Assembly (NCBI RefSeq): GCF_001544495.1
Contig: NZ_FCNZ02000006.1
Coordinates: 62,001-126,000 of the forward strand
Reading direction: 5' to 3'
Length of the DNA: 64,000 nucleotides
Source of the DNA: Caballeronia telluris
Lineage (GTDB): Bacteria; Pseudomonadota; Gammaproteobacteria; Burkholderiales; Burkholderiaceae
Shown: one piece after another, positions 43,596 through 53,376 of the stretch
Layout: every line of letters begins with the position of its first letter
How positions within the stretch are numbered: the first letter of the stretch is position 1
Translations under genes and position numbers: made by a program
Notes under the pieces: generated by a model
Seen by the model: only the letters and a program-made list of their open reading frames with translations
Told to the model about the DNA's origin: nothing
Database searches by the model: none

Positions 43596-45052
43596 AAACG
43601 CCGCGCGCGCTCACCCTCGCCCTCCTGCCGGCCGTCTGCGCGCTCGCCGCGTGCATCACGGTGGGTCCGGACTATTCGCTGCCCAAGGACGCCGTGGTCA
43701 ACGCGCCGCTCGCGAACGCGCCGCTCGACGGCGCGGGCGACGCGCTCGTCGGCCATCAGGCGGTGCCGCAATACTGGTGGCGTCTCTACGACGATCCGGC
43801 CCTCGACGGCCTCGTGCAGGACGCGCTGAAATCGAACGCCGATTTGCGCGTCGCGGCGGCGAACCTCGCGCGCTCGCGCGAGGCGCTCGGCGTCGCGGAG
43901 GCGCAAGGCGGCTTCTCGGGCAAGGCCGACGCGGCGGTCAAGCGCGCGCAGGAATCGGGCGAGCAGTTCCTGGTCTTCGAAAAACTGCCCGTCGTCAACG
44001 AAGGCGACATCGGCCTCAGCGTCTCATATGAAATCGATCTGTTCGGCACGCTCAGACGCGGCGTCGAAGCGGCCGGCGCCGATACCGAGGCCGTGCAGGC
44101 CGCCAGCGATCTCGCGCGCATCACGGTGGTCGCGGACGTCGTGCGCGCCTACGTCGAGAGCTGCTCGGCCGCCGAGGAACTGGCGATCGCGCAGCAGTCG
44201 CTCGCGCTGCAAAAGCAGCGCGTCGTGCTCACGCGCCGGCTGCGCGACGCGGGTCGCGGGAACACGCCCGACGTCACGCGCGGCCAGACGCAGGTCGAAA
44301 CCCTCACCGCCGATATTCCGCGCTATCGGGCACGCCGCCGGATCGCGCAATACCGCCTCGCGATGTTGCTCGCGCGCGCCCCCGCCGACCTGCCGAAAGC
44401 GGTGCTCGCGTGCCACGAGACGCCGCGCATCAAAAACGCGTTGCCGGTCGGCGACGGCGCCGCGCTCCTGCGCCGCCGCCCCGACGTGCGCGAGGCCGAA
44501 CGGCGGCTCGCGGCATCGACGGCGCGCATCGGCGTCGCGACCGGCGCGCTCTATCCGACCGTCGCCATCGGCGCTTCGGTCGGGGTGACGGGCGTCGCGG
44601 CGGATCTCGGCAAGCCGGAAACGCAGCGCTGGGGATTCGGGCCGCTCATCAGCTGGACGTTTCCCGCGAACGGCGCGCGCGGCCGCGTGCGCGAGGCGCG
44701 GGCCGGCGCGGACGTCGCGCTCGCCCGCTTCGACAGCGTCGTGCTCAACGCGCTGCGCGAAACGCAGACGAGCCTCGCGACCTACGCCGCCGACTACGAG
44801 CGCATGGAGTCGCTGCGCGCGGCGCAGAAGTCGGCGGCGCAGTCCGCGAGCGAGACGCACCGCTTCTATGTCGCTGGGCGCGAGTCCTTCATCGCCGACC
44901 TCGACGCGACGCGCACGCTCACCACGACCAATTCGCAGCTCGCGGCGGCGGAAGGCCAGGTCGCGCTCGATCAGGTCAACCTGTTCCGCGCGCTCGGCGG
45001 CGGCTGGGAAACGCCTGTGGCGAACGCTCGTCCGGAAATGGCGAAAAAGTAG
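43592..45052 (+). CDS. NodT-family outer membrane efflux lipoprotein
   Basis: A 486-residue TolC-like channel with a lipobox at LAAC21 and VGPDYSLP directly after it, as in RND/AaeB-linked NodT proteins. Two repeats of the outer membrane efflux domain include YEIDLFGTLRRGVEAA and LLRRRPDVREAERRLAAS. Its ATG overlaps the fusion protein stop by 4 bases. It completes the pump operon. Confidence 0.88.
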   Translation: MKTPRALTLALLPAVCALAACITVGPDYSLPKDAVVNAPLANAPLDGAGDALVGHQAVPQYWWRLYDDPALDGLVQDALKSNADLRVAAANLARSREALGVAEAQGGFSGKADAAVKRAQESGEQFLVFEKLPVVNEGDIGLSVSYEIDLFGTLRRGVEAAGADTEAVQAASDLARITVVADVVRAYVESCSAAEELAIAQQSLALQKQRVVLTRRLRDAGRGNTPDVTRGQTQVETLTADIPRYRARRRIAQYRLAMLLARAPADLPKAVLACHETPRIKNALPVGDGAALLRRRPDVREAERRLAASTARIGVATGALYPTVAIGASVGVTGVAADLGKPETQRWGFGPLISWTFPANGARGRVREARAGADVALARFDSVVLNALRETQTSLATYAADYERMESLRAAQKSAAQSASETHRFYVAGRESFIADLDATRTLTTTNSQLAAAEGQVALDQVNLFRALGGGWETPVANARPEMAKK

Positions 45053-45232
45053 GCGCAATCCGGGCACGCCGATAAATCTGTCAACTTTTGTGTACAGTCA
45101 CGCGTTGATGGAACGTCGTGTAATCGAAGTGAATGGCGCGAAAGCGTGTCACGACAGCCTGGCACAACGGCCGCACGTGCCGCGCGTGTCTCGTATCCGA
45201 AGGCCCTACCCGCTCAATAACAGGAGTTTCAG

Positions 45233-45511
45233 ATGAAACAAACGAACAAGTTGGCAGTAGTCGGCATGCTGGCATTTGCACTCTCCGCGCCGGTGTTCGC
45301 GCAAGGCGCGGGCGGCGGCTCGAACTCGGATGGCGGCAAGGCCGAAGGCCCCGATTCGGGCATGGCGGCATCGGGCCCGCACGTGAAGCACAAGAAGGGC
45401 ACGGGCGGCACGACGCTGCATCAAGAGAACAAGGCCGCGCACCTGAAGGGTGCATCGGCGGCGAAGGCAGCATCGGCGCTCGGCACCAACGACAAGGGCC
45501 AGCCGCAGTAA
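45233..45511 (+). CDS. Small secreted Gly/Ala/Lys-rich protein
   Basis: A 92-residue protein with a signal peptide (KQTNKLAVVGMLAFALSAPVFAQ) and a mature part rich in Gly, Ala, Ser, Lys and His with no aromatic core. It is probably an unstructured periplasmic protein. AACAGGAGTTTCAG is a strong ribosome site and a clear terminator follows the gene, so it is well supported as a gene. The function is unknown. The 180 bases before it probably hold its promoter. Confidence 0.72.
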   Translation: MKQTNKLAVVGMLAFALSAPVFAQGAGGGSNSDGGKAEGPDSGMAASGPHVKHKKGTGGTTLHQENKAAHLKGASAAKAASALGTNDKGQPQ

Positions 45512-45530
45512 ACGGCGTCTCGCTGTACGA

Positions 45531-45565
45531 AAAGCCCGGCCACGACGCACGGCCGGGCTTTTTTT
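45531..45565 (+). terminator. Rho-independent terminator of the small secreted protein gene
   Basis: AAAGCCCGGCC (45531-45541) pairs with GGCCGGGCTTT (45551-45561), followed by a run of T to 45565. This is the clearest intrinsic terminator in the window. Confidence 0.9.
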
Positions 45566-45594
45566 CGCCCAGGTTTCGAGGATCCGTAGCACGA

Positions 45595-46257
45595 TCAGAT
45601 CGGCTGGGCGTTGGGCAGCGGGTTGCCGAGATCGTCGGTCGGCACCAGTTGCTTGTTGAACGCGGCGAAGTACGCGGCCCATTCGGGCTCGCCGAGGTCC
45701 GCCAAAAGACAGCCGTCCTGCCAGATGTCGTTGTGATCGTTGGAGTCGTCGCCCGGACGGTGGATAAAACTGCCCGTCGAACCCTGGTTCATGTGCGTGT
45801 CGTGGATGCCGTTGCCTTCGGCGTAGAAGCGGCCGAACACATACACGTCGGACTGATGCTGCTGGGCGCGAAGCAACAGCCGGTACAGCGACGCCGCAGG
45901 CTCCGGGAATTCCGAGCCGTCCATCACGTCGCTGTTGCGCCAGTTGCCGGTCGTCGAGAGGATGTCGCTGCGGATGAAGTCGATCGCGGGCAATGCGGCC
46001 GTGCCCGTCAGCGGATGCGATCCGGCGCTCGTCTGTCCGAGCGTCTGGATGACCGGGTGGCGGAAGTCGTAGACGAGCTTGTACTTCAGCAGGTCGTCGT
46101 CGTCGTTGGTGCCGACGTTGACCGCGACGTCCCATTGCGCGCCATCGACGAGCACACCGAAGTGCTGGTGATACTGCGTTTCATGCTGCCGGCGAGTCGC
46201 CTTCAGCACGGGCGGCGAAACGATTCGAGCCTTGACGAAACCGTAGGCCAGTGCCAT
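45595..46257 (-). CDS. DUF2278 (YukJ-family) protein
   Basis: A 220-residue soluble protein: ALAYGFVKARIVSPP at the start, HFGVLVDGAQWDVAVNVGT, and FGRFYAEGNGIHDTHMNQGS near the C-terminus are family landmarks. The His/Asp/Asn-rich GIHDTHMNQG segment looks like a metal site, but the function is unknown. AAGGAGTATCGG precedes the ATG. It stands alone between two terminated or convergent units. Confidence 0.78.
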   Translation of the reverse strand: MALAYGFVKARIVSPPVLKATRRQHETQYHQHFGVLVDGAQWDVAVNVGTNDDDDLLKYKLVYDFRHPVIQTLGQTSAGSHPLTGTAALPAIDFIRSDILSTTGNWRNSDVMDGSEFPEPAASLYRLLLRAQQHQSDVYVFGRFYAEGNGIHDTHMNQGSTGSFIHRPGDDSNDHNDIWQDGCLLADLGEPEWAAYFAAFNKQLVPTDDLGNPLPNAQPI

Positions 46258-46335
46258 CCGATACTCCTTCGTTGCGTGAGCGAAGAGCGAGCAGGATAAC
46301 GCGATACTCGTCGAGGCGCGTTCCGGATGATCGCC

Positions 46336-47514
46336 CTATGCCTCGCGCCGCCCGGACTGATCGCGAACTGCGGCTGCGAAACGGTCTGCGCTCCACGACT
46401 CCGTCAGCGCGCGGCGAAAGAGCCCCTGCTGACTCTCCGGCGCAAGACCGCCTTGCGGCGGGTCCTTGTCGAGATTCGTCGGAAACGGATAGCCTTCCGC
46501 CGTCGAGGCGATCACCGCGTCGGCCTCTTCCGGCGTGATGCGCTGCGTCCGCATTCTGTCGAGCAGGACTGGATAAAGAACCTCGCACATCTTCGTGCGG
46601 TTCAGCGATTCCATCGCCCGGCCGTAAGCGGAGGAAATCTGCAGGAGGTTCGCCATGCGGTGCACCGAGGTTGTCCGATTCTCGCCAGCGGCGTGGAACA
46701 GCGCCGGACTGAAAAAGACGGCATCGCCTTTTTCGAGCGGCAACTGGACGTAGTGCGCCTCGAAGTAATCGCGAAAGTCCTGCCGACGCCAGGCGAGATA
46801 GCCTTCGGCATAGCGCTGCGAGAAAGGCAGGAGCTTCGTCGGACCGCTTTCCACGGGCATGTCGGTGTGGGCCACGGCCCCCTGCAAAGTGAGAAACGGC
46901 GACATCGCGTGAACGTGGGCGGGATAACGCTCGGCCTCTCCCGCGGTTTGAAAACCGAGGTGGTAATCCCGGTGCGCCTGCTGCGCCTGACCGCCCGGGC
47001 GCACGACGTTGACCTGCGACGTCACCTGGAAGTGCGGACCCAACCACGCTTCCGCCATCGCCACGAGCGCCGGACGGGCGAAGTAGCTGGCAAACACCGA
47101 GGGCGCTCGCAGGCAAAGCTTTTCCTGCGCATTCCAGATGCGGTCGTTAGCGCCCGCCTTCGCGAAATGGTCCGCGGCCGCGATCCCGGCTTCGCGCTCC
47201 TCGCGGATGATCGATTCGAAGACCGCCGTCGCTGCATCGACCGGTGCGGTGTCGGTGTACACGCGCTTGAACACCAGCACGCCCGCGCCCGCGTGCAGGA
47301 CGTTCGCCCATTCAGCCTGGAGGTCCGCGCGTCGCGATGCATCGTCGAGCGCCGCGCCAAGTTCCCGGCAGTCGTACACCGGAACGTGATCGACAGTCTC
47401 GGCGGCAAACCGCAGACCGTCGCCGTCTCTACGCGGTTCAAGCGCAGAGACGAATTCCCGGAGCGAACAATCCTGCTCCCGGTACCAGTTGCGTTGGGGT
47501 TCTCTGGCGTTCAT
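46336..47514 (-). CDS. Phytanoyl-CoA dioxygenase-family Fe(II)/2-oxoglutarate enzyme
   Basis: A 392-residue dioxygenase. His181-x-Asp183 in AHRDYHLGFQ and His274 in ALFHAAGENRT supply the iron ligands, and Arg286 in SVHRM fits 2-oxoglutarate binding. It hydroxylates an unidentified small molecule. It is divergent from the LacI-family gene 97 bases away, so its expression probably answers to the same ligand. AAGGAGACACC lies upstream of the ATG. Confidence 0.82.
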   Translation of the reverse strand: MNAREPQRNWYREQDCSLREFVSALEPRRDGDGLRFAAETVDHVPVYDCRELGAALDDASRRADLQAEWANVLHAGAGVLVFKRVYTDTAPVDAATAVFESIIREEREAGIAAADHFAKAGANDRIWNAQEKLCLRAPSVFASYFARPALVAMAEAWLGPHFQVTSQVNVVRPGGQAQQAHRDYHLGFQTAGEAERYPAHVHAMSPFLTLQGAVAHTDMPVESGPTKLLPFSQRYAEGYLAWRRQDFRDYFEAHYVQLPLEKGDAVFFSPALFHAAGENRTTSVHRMANLLQISSAYGRAMESLNRTKMCEVLYPVLLDRMRTQRITPEEADAVIASTAEGYPFPTNLDKDPPQGGLAPESQQGLFRRALTESWSADRFAAAVRDQSGRREA

Positions 47515-47610
47515 GGTGTCTCCTTCTGTTCTGGTTCCAACGATAGCCCTCCCGCGCGCGCTTGCGTTACCATAAAAACCTCAAAAACACCTCAACCCGG
47601 GACCGTCGAC

Positions 47611-48699
47611 GTGGCTCATCGATTCCTCATGAAGGAAATCGCGCTCCAGGCGGGGCTCGGGCTCGCGACGGTCGATCGCGTCCTGAACGGGCGGGAACAC
47701 GTCCGCGAGCACACGCGCCAGCGCGTGCAGCACGCGATCAAGGAACTGGAGAAGCAGCAGTTCCAGTTGGCGACGAGCGGACGCAAGCTCGTCGTCGATG
47801 TCGTCGTCGAAGCGCCGCGGCGGTTTTCCGACGAAATCCGTGATGCGCTGGAGTCGGAACTGCCGGGCCTGCATCCGGCCGTGTTCCGGCCTCGCTTTCT
47901 GATGCACGACACGATGACGACGGCGGACGTCGTGGATGCGCTGAAGTCGATTGGCCGACGCGGCAGCCACGGCGTGTTGCTCAAGGCGCGGGATGTCCCC
48001 GAGGTTGCCGGCGCTGTCGCGCAGTTGCAGCAACGCGGTGTCCCCGTGATCACCATTTTCACGGACATACCGCTGTCGGCGCGCATGGCCTACGCGGGAC
48101 TCGACAACCGGATGGCAGGCGCGACAGCCGCTTACCTCATCGGTCAATGGCTCGCGCGCCGGGACGGCGACGTCCTCATCACGATGAGTGACGAGCGCTT
48201 CAGAGGCGAGGAAGAGCGCGAAATCAGCTTTCGCGAAGAGTTGCGGCGGCGGTATCCGAAGCTGAGGCTCGTGGATGCGAGCGGCGGTCACGGTCTCGAC
48301 GTACAGACGGAAGAGCGCGTCAGGCGAGCGGTCGGTTCAGGGCGGAAAATCGTCGCGGTGTATTCGATGGGCGGCGGCAATGTCGCGATACTGCGCGCGC
48401 TCGAGTCGATCGGCCAGAAACCGAAATGTTTCATCGGGCACGACCTGGACCGCGACAACGTCGAGTTGCTGCATGACGGAAAGCTGAGCGCGGTGTTGCA
48501 CCACGACTTGCGACAGGACATGCGCACCGCGTGTCACCACGTCATGCACTTTCACAAGCTGCTGCCGGCGTCGGCGGTCGGGTCTTCGTCGTCGGTGGTC
48601 GTCATCACACCGACGAACATTCCGCAATCCGTCGAACAGCGATTCGGCAGACGGACCGCTCAATCAGGAATCTCGGGCTCGACGAGCCTTGCCAGTTGA
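47611..48699 (+). CDS. LacI-family transcriptional regulator
   Basis: A 362-residue repressor with the DNA-binding hinge FLMKEIALQAGLGLATVDRVLNGREHV at residues 5-31 and a type I periplasmic-binding-like effector domain (GVLLKARDVPEVAGAV, YAGLDNRMAGATAAYL, GHDLDRDNVELL). The start is GTG 47611, matching the family N-terminus; ATG 47629 would cut the first helix. It overlaps the 3' end of the convergent SRPBCC gene by 40 bases. Divergence from the dioxygenase gene suggests it controls that gene. Confidence 0.82.
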   Translation: MAHRFLMKEIALQAGLGLATVDRVLNGREHVREHTRQRVQHAIKELEKQQFQLATSGRKLVVDVVVEAPRRFSDEIRDALESELPGLHPAVFRPRFLMHDTMTTADVVDALKSIGRRGSHGVLLKARDVPEVAGAVAQLQQRGVPVITIFTDIPLSARMAYAGLDNRMAGATAAYLIGQWLARRDGDVLITMSDERFRGEEEREISFREELRRRYPKLRLVDASGGHGLDVQTEERVRRAVGSGRKIVAVYSMGGGNVAILRALESIGQKPKCFIGHDLDRDNVELLHDGKLSAVLHHDLRQDMRTACHHVMHFHKLLPASAVGSSSSVVVITPTNIPQSVEQRFGRRTAQSGISGSTSLAS

Positions 48700-49106
48700 A
48701 CCAGCGACTCCTGCCAGCCGAGGTAGCACATTTCCACGGGAATGACCTCGGGTATGCCCTCTTGCACGATCGAGAGTTCGGTTCCGCAGGACACCTGCCG
48801 CAGTGAAACCGTGACGTGCATCTCGCCGGGCAGGTTCGCGTCGTCGAACCGGTCCGTGTAGCGAATCTTCTCGGACGGCACCAGTTCGATGTACTCGCCG
48901 CCGAACGAATGGCCGTGGCCCGTGCTGAAGTTGCGAAAGGACATCTTGTGCGTGCCACCGACACGGGCTTCCATGTGGTGAACCTGACAGGTGAATCCGT
49001 ATGGAGGAAGCCATTTCGCGATTGCATCGGGTTCGAGGAAGGCGCGATAGATGCGCTCGGGCGGAGCGCGCAAAACACGGTGGAGCTGGATGGTTCCGGT
49101 TGTCAT
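48660..49106 (-). CDS. SRPBCC/AHSA1-domain protein
   Basis: A 148-residue START-like fold protein with LHRVLRAPPERIYRAFLEPDAIAKWLPPYGF at the start and EMCYLGWQESLVQLARLVE at the end, the AHSA1 family pattern. Such proteins bind lipids or act as small stress proteins; a specific role is not visible. Its 3' end overlaps the LacI-family gene by 40 bases on the opposite strand, which is uncommon. Confidence 0.8.
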   Translation of the reverse strand: MTTGTIQLHRVLRAPPERIYRAFLEPDAIAKWLPPYGFTCQVHHMEARVGGTHKMSFRNFSTGHGHSFGGEYIELVPSEKIRYTDRFDDANLPGEMHVTVSLRQVSCGTELSIVQEGIPEVIPVEMCYLGWQESLVQLARLVEPEIPD

Positions 49107-49208
49107 GGTGAGTTTCCGTTCACGGAGAAGTGGGTCATATCCCTACGACGATGCGCCGCCGTTCATATCGACACGAGCGGGATCAGGGAAAACCCGCTCG
49201 CTCGACAC

Positions 49209-51578
49209 TCACTGCGCCGCTTGTTGCCACCGCAGGACGGGATGCGTTCCGCCGGCCGGCATCACCCAGGTTCCGGTCGGGCTGAAGTCCCAAGTCGGTC
49301 CGAAGCTCGACGCCGTGCTCATCTGAGCGGTGCTGAGCCCGTTTGCGGCAGGCGCCGGCGTGCCGCTGTACACCCCGTCGGTCGCGGTGCTGGTCTGCAC
49401 GTCCCAGAAGACGTTGTTCGCGATCGTTCCGCCATTGTTGAGAGCAATGCCGCCCTTGATTTGCGGATAAGCGTGCGAGTCCAGCGGCGACGCGGCGAAT
49501 GATTCGCTGATCGTGCCGTCGTTGGTCCCGACGAGGCCGCCGAGGTAAGTCATCGAGGCGACGCCCGTCGCGTAGGATTGCGCGATCGTTCCGTTGTTCG
49601 TGGTGACGAGGAGCCCGCCATTGGAACGCGAACCGCCGCTCGCCGCGCCATCCACGAACGACTGGACGATCAGGCCGTTGTTGACGACGGCGAGTCCGCC
49701 GAGTGCCTCCAGCCCCGTGAAACCCGCACTGCTCGACGAGCGCTCGATGGTGCCGTCGTTGCGTGCGACGAAGCCGCCCGCGCCCGACCCGGCAAAGTAC
49801 TGCACCGACACGCCGGACGTATGCGAGTGGGTGATGAGCCCTTGGTTCACGCCCGCGATGATGCCGACCGGGCCCGAGACGGAGCCATTGGCGTATGCGT
49901 TCTCGACGCTCAGGTTGCGCACCACGCCCGTCGGACCGATCGTCGCGAACAGTCCGAGGTTGATCTGCGAATCGTCCGCAGCCTGAAGATTCACGCGACG
50001 AATCGCGTGGCCCATGCCGTCGAACTGGCCGGTGAACGCTGCGTTGCCTGGACCGCCGACGCCGTTGAACTGCGTTCCCATCGTCGAGAAATCGATGTCC
50101 TTGGCGAGCGCATACACGCCCGAGAGATCGCTCGACACTTTCTCCATATCCGCTCTGGAACTGATGAGCCGATAAGCGGTGAACTGCGACAGCAGGCCGC
50201 TGAATGGCGCCGCGGTCCACGACGGATTGCTTCTCACCGTTCCGGCCGTGAAAGTGCCGTTCATGTCATAGAGCGCGGAAACGACGCCCGTTCCCCGCGA
50301 CCAGTCGATGGTGCCGCGACTCACGACGCTGCCGCCGTTGTCGATGCCGTGCGAATCGGCGCGCAAGATCAGATTGCCCGCGCCGGTGTTCGCAAGCGTC
50401 GCGAGCGGGCCGAGCGTCACGTCATGCAACGCGTTGAGCGTCAGCGATGCATCGCCGGTCCATCGCACGGCCGCGCCGAAGTTGATGTTGCCGCTTGCGC
50501 TGTTGGCGCCCGTCGCGTTCACCGTGATCGACGTGCCGCCCGACAGATTGCGTGCGAGCGTGGCCGAGTTCAGCGGCCCGGCGTTGAATTCGGGCGTGCT
50601 GACGTTCCATAGCGCCGCATCGATCACGGCGTCGTCGAGATGCAGCGTGTTGCCGGTCGTGATCACCGTGCCGCCGTTTCCATTCGCATCCGACGCCTCG
50701 ACGCCCGAATGCACGTGCGCCGTGCCGCGGTCGGCGACGAGCCACACTTTGCCATCGCGCGTCTCGGTGCCGGTCGCGCGCACATCGCCGTTACGGCCCG
50801 CGAGCGCGAAGACGTTGCCATCGGCGGCGCGCAGGTCGATCTGCGCGGCCTCGATGCTGCCCTTGTTCACGACATCGCCACGCGTACCTGGCTGGACGAA
50901 GACCTGCGGGCCCCTTGCCGAGTCTCTCAACAACACCTGATTGCCCGTGGCGAGTTCCGCCGATCCCGTCGGCGCATTGATGCTGCCATCGTTCTCGACG
51001 AGTTTGCGGGAGATGAGAAAGACGTCGCCGCCGGTCGAACTGATCTTGCCCAGATTGACGACGACGCCATCGCTCGAACCGGCAAGACTGAGCGGGCCGC
51101 CGTTCATGAAGTTGTCGTTGCCGATGTCGAGCGTCGACGCAACGAAGCGGCCGCCCGTGGTCACGATGCCGCTCGGTCCCACCACGACGCCTTGCGGGTT
51201 GATGAGATAAAAGCTACCCGTGGCAACGAGTTGGCCGTTGATCAGCGAACGATCGGTGCCGGTCACGCGACTCAACGTCGCGCCCGTGCCGTTGTTGACG
51301 TTGACGGTGTTGCCGTTGCCGATCGAGAAGCCGCGCCAGTCGATCACGGCGCGCGGCGTGCTCTGCGTGATGTCGACGCCGTTGCTGCGCGTCGCGATCG
51401 AACCCGCGCCCGCGACGAACTGCCCGCCTTGAGGAAGCGGTCCCGCAGCGAACGCGCTCGCGCCTGTCGCCGAGAGAAACAGCGCGAGGATGGCAACGCG
51501 TATCGTCCGGTGATGTTGGAAGAACAGAGGCTTTGTCGAGCGTGACTGCACGGTCGCAGGATGATGACGGCATTGCAC
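49209..51578 (-). CDS. TpsA-like secreted adhesin with GLUG-type repeats
   Basis: A 789-residue exported protein with a signal peptide near residues 26-46. Residues about 47-175 form the two-partner secretion domain (GVDITQSTPRAVIDWRGFSIGNGNTV, GSFYLINPQGVVVGPSG), and the last 300 contain GLUG-like units (GGLAVVNNGLIVQSFVDG, GGLVGTNDGTISESFA). It begins with GTG behind GGAGGAATATTTC. It is much shorter than classical filamentous haemagglutinins, and no TpsB transporter gene is near. It could be anchored or secreted through a distant TpsB. Confidence 0.82.
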   Translation of the reverse strand: MQCRHHPATVQSRSTKPLFFQHHRTIRVAILALFLSATGASAFAAGPLPQGGQFVAGAGSIATRSNGVDITQSTPRAVIDWRGFSIGNGNTVNVNNGTGATLSRVTGTDRSLINGQLVATGSFYLINPQGVVVGPSGIVTTGGRFVASTLDIGNDNFMNGGPLSLAGSSDGVVVNLGKISSTGGDVFLISRKLVENDGSINAPTGSAELATGNQVLLRDSARGPQVFVQPGTRGDVVNKGSIEAAQIDLRAADGNVFALAGRNGDVRATGTETRDGKVWLVADRGTAHVHSGVEASDANGNGGTVITTGNTLHLDDAVIDAALWNVSTPEFNAGPLNSATLARNLSGGTSITVNATGANSASGNINFGAAVRWTGDASLTLNALHDVTLGPLATLANTGAGNLILRADSHGIDNGGSVVSRGTIDWSRGTGVVSALYDMNGTFTAGTVRSNPSWTAAPFSGLLSQFTAYRLISSRADMEKVSSDLSGVYALAKDIDFSTMGTQFNGVGGPGNAAFTGQFDGMGHAIRRVNLQAADDSQINLGLFATIGPTGVVRNLSVENAYANGSVSGPVGIIAGVNQGLITHSHTSGVSVQYFAGSGAGGFVARNDGTIERSSSSAGFTGLEALGGLAVVNNGLIVQSFVDGAASGGSRSNGGLLVTTNNGTIAQSYATGVASMTYLGGLVGTNDGTISESFAASPLDSHAYPQIKGGIALNNGGTIANNVFWDVQTSTATDGVYSGTPAPAANGLSTAQMSTASSFGPTWDFSPTGTWVMPAGGTHPVLRWQQAAQ

Positions 51579-51687
51579 GAAATATTCCTCCGCATTGGCC
51601 TACATTCTCAGGAACGTTGTCTTTCCCTGCCGGGTTTCGAGCAGTGACCGCTGCGAACGCGGGCTCCCACCGACACGGAGCGCCACG

Positions 51688-52089
51688 TCACTTCGCTTCG
51701 AGCAGCGCTTTCAGCGTATTCAGATCGCGGGAGATCCATTGCGCATCGGCGGCGAATTTGTCGTCGCTCATCCCCGGTACGCGAAACAGCGCGAACAGCA
51801 CTTCCGTGCCCGTGCCGTTCGCAACCGTGCGCATCGGCACGTGGACTTCGGTGCCGTCGGGCAACTCGACAGCGTGATCGAGTACGCCGTATGCGTTGCG
51901 TTCAGTGAAGCGAACAATGACCGGACCGTTCTCGCCTTCGAAACGCCAGACGGTTCCTTCGTTGCCGAGCGGCTTGCCCAGACCCGATGCCCAGCGCGCG
52001 AACGACGCAGGCTGCGACATGAAGTCATACACGTCCTGCGGACTGTGCAGGATCGCGATGCTGAGCGTTTTCGATTCGGCTAGTTGCAT
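51688..52089 (-). CDS. SRPBCC-family protein
   Basis: A 133-residue START-like protein: TLSIAILHSPQDVYDFMSQPASFARWASGLG opens the fold and ISRDLNTLKALLE is the long C-terminal helix. It is a distant relative of the AHSA1-type gene at 48660. GGAGACATCACG lies upstream. The ligand is unknown. It is upstream of the adhesin gene by 109 bases in the same direction. Confidence 0.75.
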   Translation of the reverse strand: MQLAESKTLSIAILHSPQDVYDFMSQPASFARWASGLGKPLGNEGTVWRFEGENGPVIVRFTERNAYGVLDHAVELPDGTEVHVPMRTVANGTGTEVLFALFRVPGMSDDKFAADAQWISRDLNTLKALLEAK

Positions 52090-52156
52090 CGTGATGTCTC
52101 CGTGTATCGCCCGGGCGAAGTAACGCGTGGGGAGCCGTCACGATAGCACTACACGA

Positions 52157-53032
52157 TCAATACACGCCCGCCACGCCCGCCGGCCGATGCTTGAAGCGTC
52201 GATGCACCCAATAGTACTGATCCGGATTCTTGAGGACTTGCGTCTCGAGAAACGCATTCATTCGACGCGTATCGACCGTATCGCTTCCCGACGGAAAATC
52301 CTCCAGCGGCGCGAAGACCGTCAACTTGTATCCGCGATAATCCGGCAACACCTCGGTCACGAACGGCACCACCCGCGCGCGGCCAAGCCTTGCAAGTCGC
52401 GCAACGGACGTGAGCGTGCAGGCGGGAACGCCGAAGAAAGGGACGAACACCGAGTTGTCGATGCCGTGATCCATGTCCGCCGCGAGCATGACAGGCTTGC
52501 CCGAACGCAGTGTTGCGACGATCTTTCTCGCACTCGTCGAGCGTTCGATCATCTCTGCACCGAACCTGCCGCGCTGCCGTTTTGCGAGGTCGCACATGCG
52601 CACGTTCGACATGCGTGTGTACAACGAGGCGGCAGGCTGGCTCGTCGAATACACGATGCAGCCGACTTCAATAGCCACGAAGTGAAAGCCCATGAAAATG
52701 GTAGGCGGAGCATTCTTGTCGTGAAGATCGATCGCGCTGTCGATCTCGACGAGCCCTTTCATCGACTGCGCGCTGCCGAACCACTGGATGCCTCGTTCGA
52801 GATAGCTGCGCACGACATGGCGAAAGTGATTCCTCGCGAGTTCGTCGTATTCGCGTTCGGTCTTGGTCGGGAAACAGAGGCGCAGATTGACGAGGACAAT
52901 ATGTTTGCGGCGGCTTGGAATCCGGTACAAGGCGGCCCCGAGGGCGCTGCCGAGTCTTGCGACCAGGCCATAAGGAAGCACGGCGAAAAGCCGTAGCAGC
53001 GCTACCATGAGCGCAAAACCGATTCGGTCCAA
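52157..53032 (-). CDS. Lipid A biosynthesis late acyltransferase (LpxL/HtrB family)
   Basis: A 291-residue inner-membrane acyltransferase with one N-terminal hydrophobic segment and the catalytic HxxxxE motif (FHFVAIE, His117 and Glu122). GKPVMLAADMDHGIDNSVFVPFFG is the second signature and YYWVHRRFK the third. The enzyme adds a secondary acyl chain to lipid A. I start at TTG 53032, eight bases behind AGGAG, because it gives the usual family length; a frame open to 53236 would add 68 residues unlike the family. Confidence 0.82.
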   Translation of the reverse strand: MDRIGFALMVALLRLFAVLPYGLVARLGSALGAALYRIPSRRKHIVLVNLRLCFPTKTEREYDELARNHFRHVVRSYLERGIQWFGSAQSMKGLVEIDSAIDLHDKNAPPTIFMGFHFVAIEVGCIVYSTSQPAASLYTRMSNVRMCDLAKRQRGRFGAEMIERSTSARKIVATLRSGKPVMLAADMDHGIDNSVFVPFFGVPACTLTSVARLARLGRARVVPFVTEVLPDYRGYKLTVFAPLEDFPSGSDTVDTRRMNAFLETQVLKNPDQYYWVHRRFKHRPAGVAGVY

Positions 53033-53376
53033 GCGTTTTTCTCCTGACGAACCGTCGAATTGCGCCAGCAGGGGCGCTTTCCGTAGACGGTTCCTGTCGT
53101 AGTTGTCGATGCCCGAAACCCGACGTCCTTCCGCGAGTGATGCAGAAGCAGATGAGTAATGGAACCGGGAAATGAATGGTGGACGCCGGACGGCGATGTG
53201 CGCGGGCACACGCACCATCGGCCTGAAAGCAACCATGCCGATCGTAAGTCGTCGGTCTCTTTTAGGCTACTACATCTTGCAGACAGCGGCCATGAAAAAG
53301 TCGCCAGGCGTTGCCTGTCTCGCGGTTCGTCTACGATCGCGATTAACCTGATCCGTCAGTCGATAAGGAGACGAGC

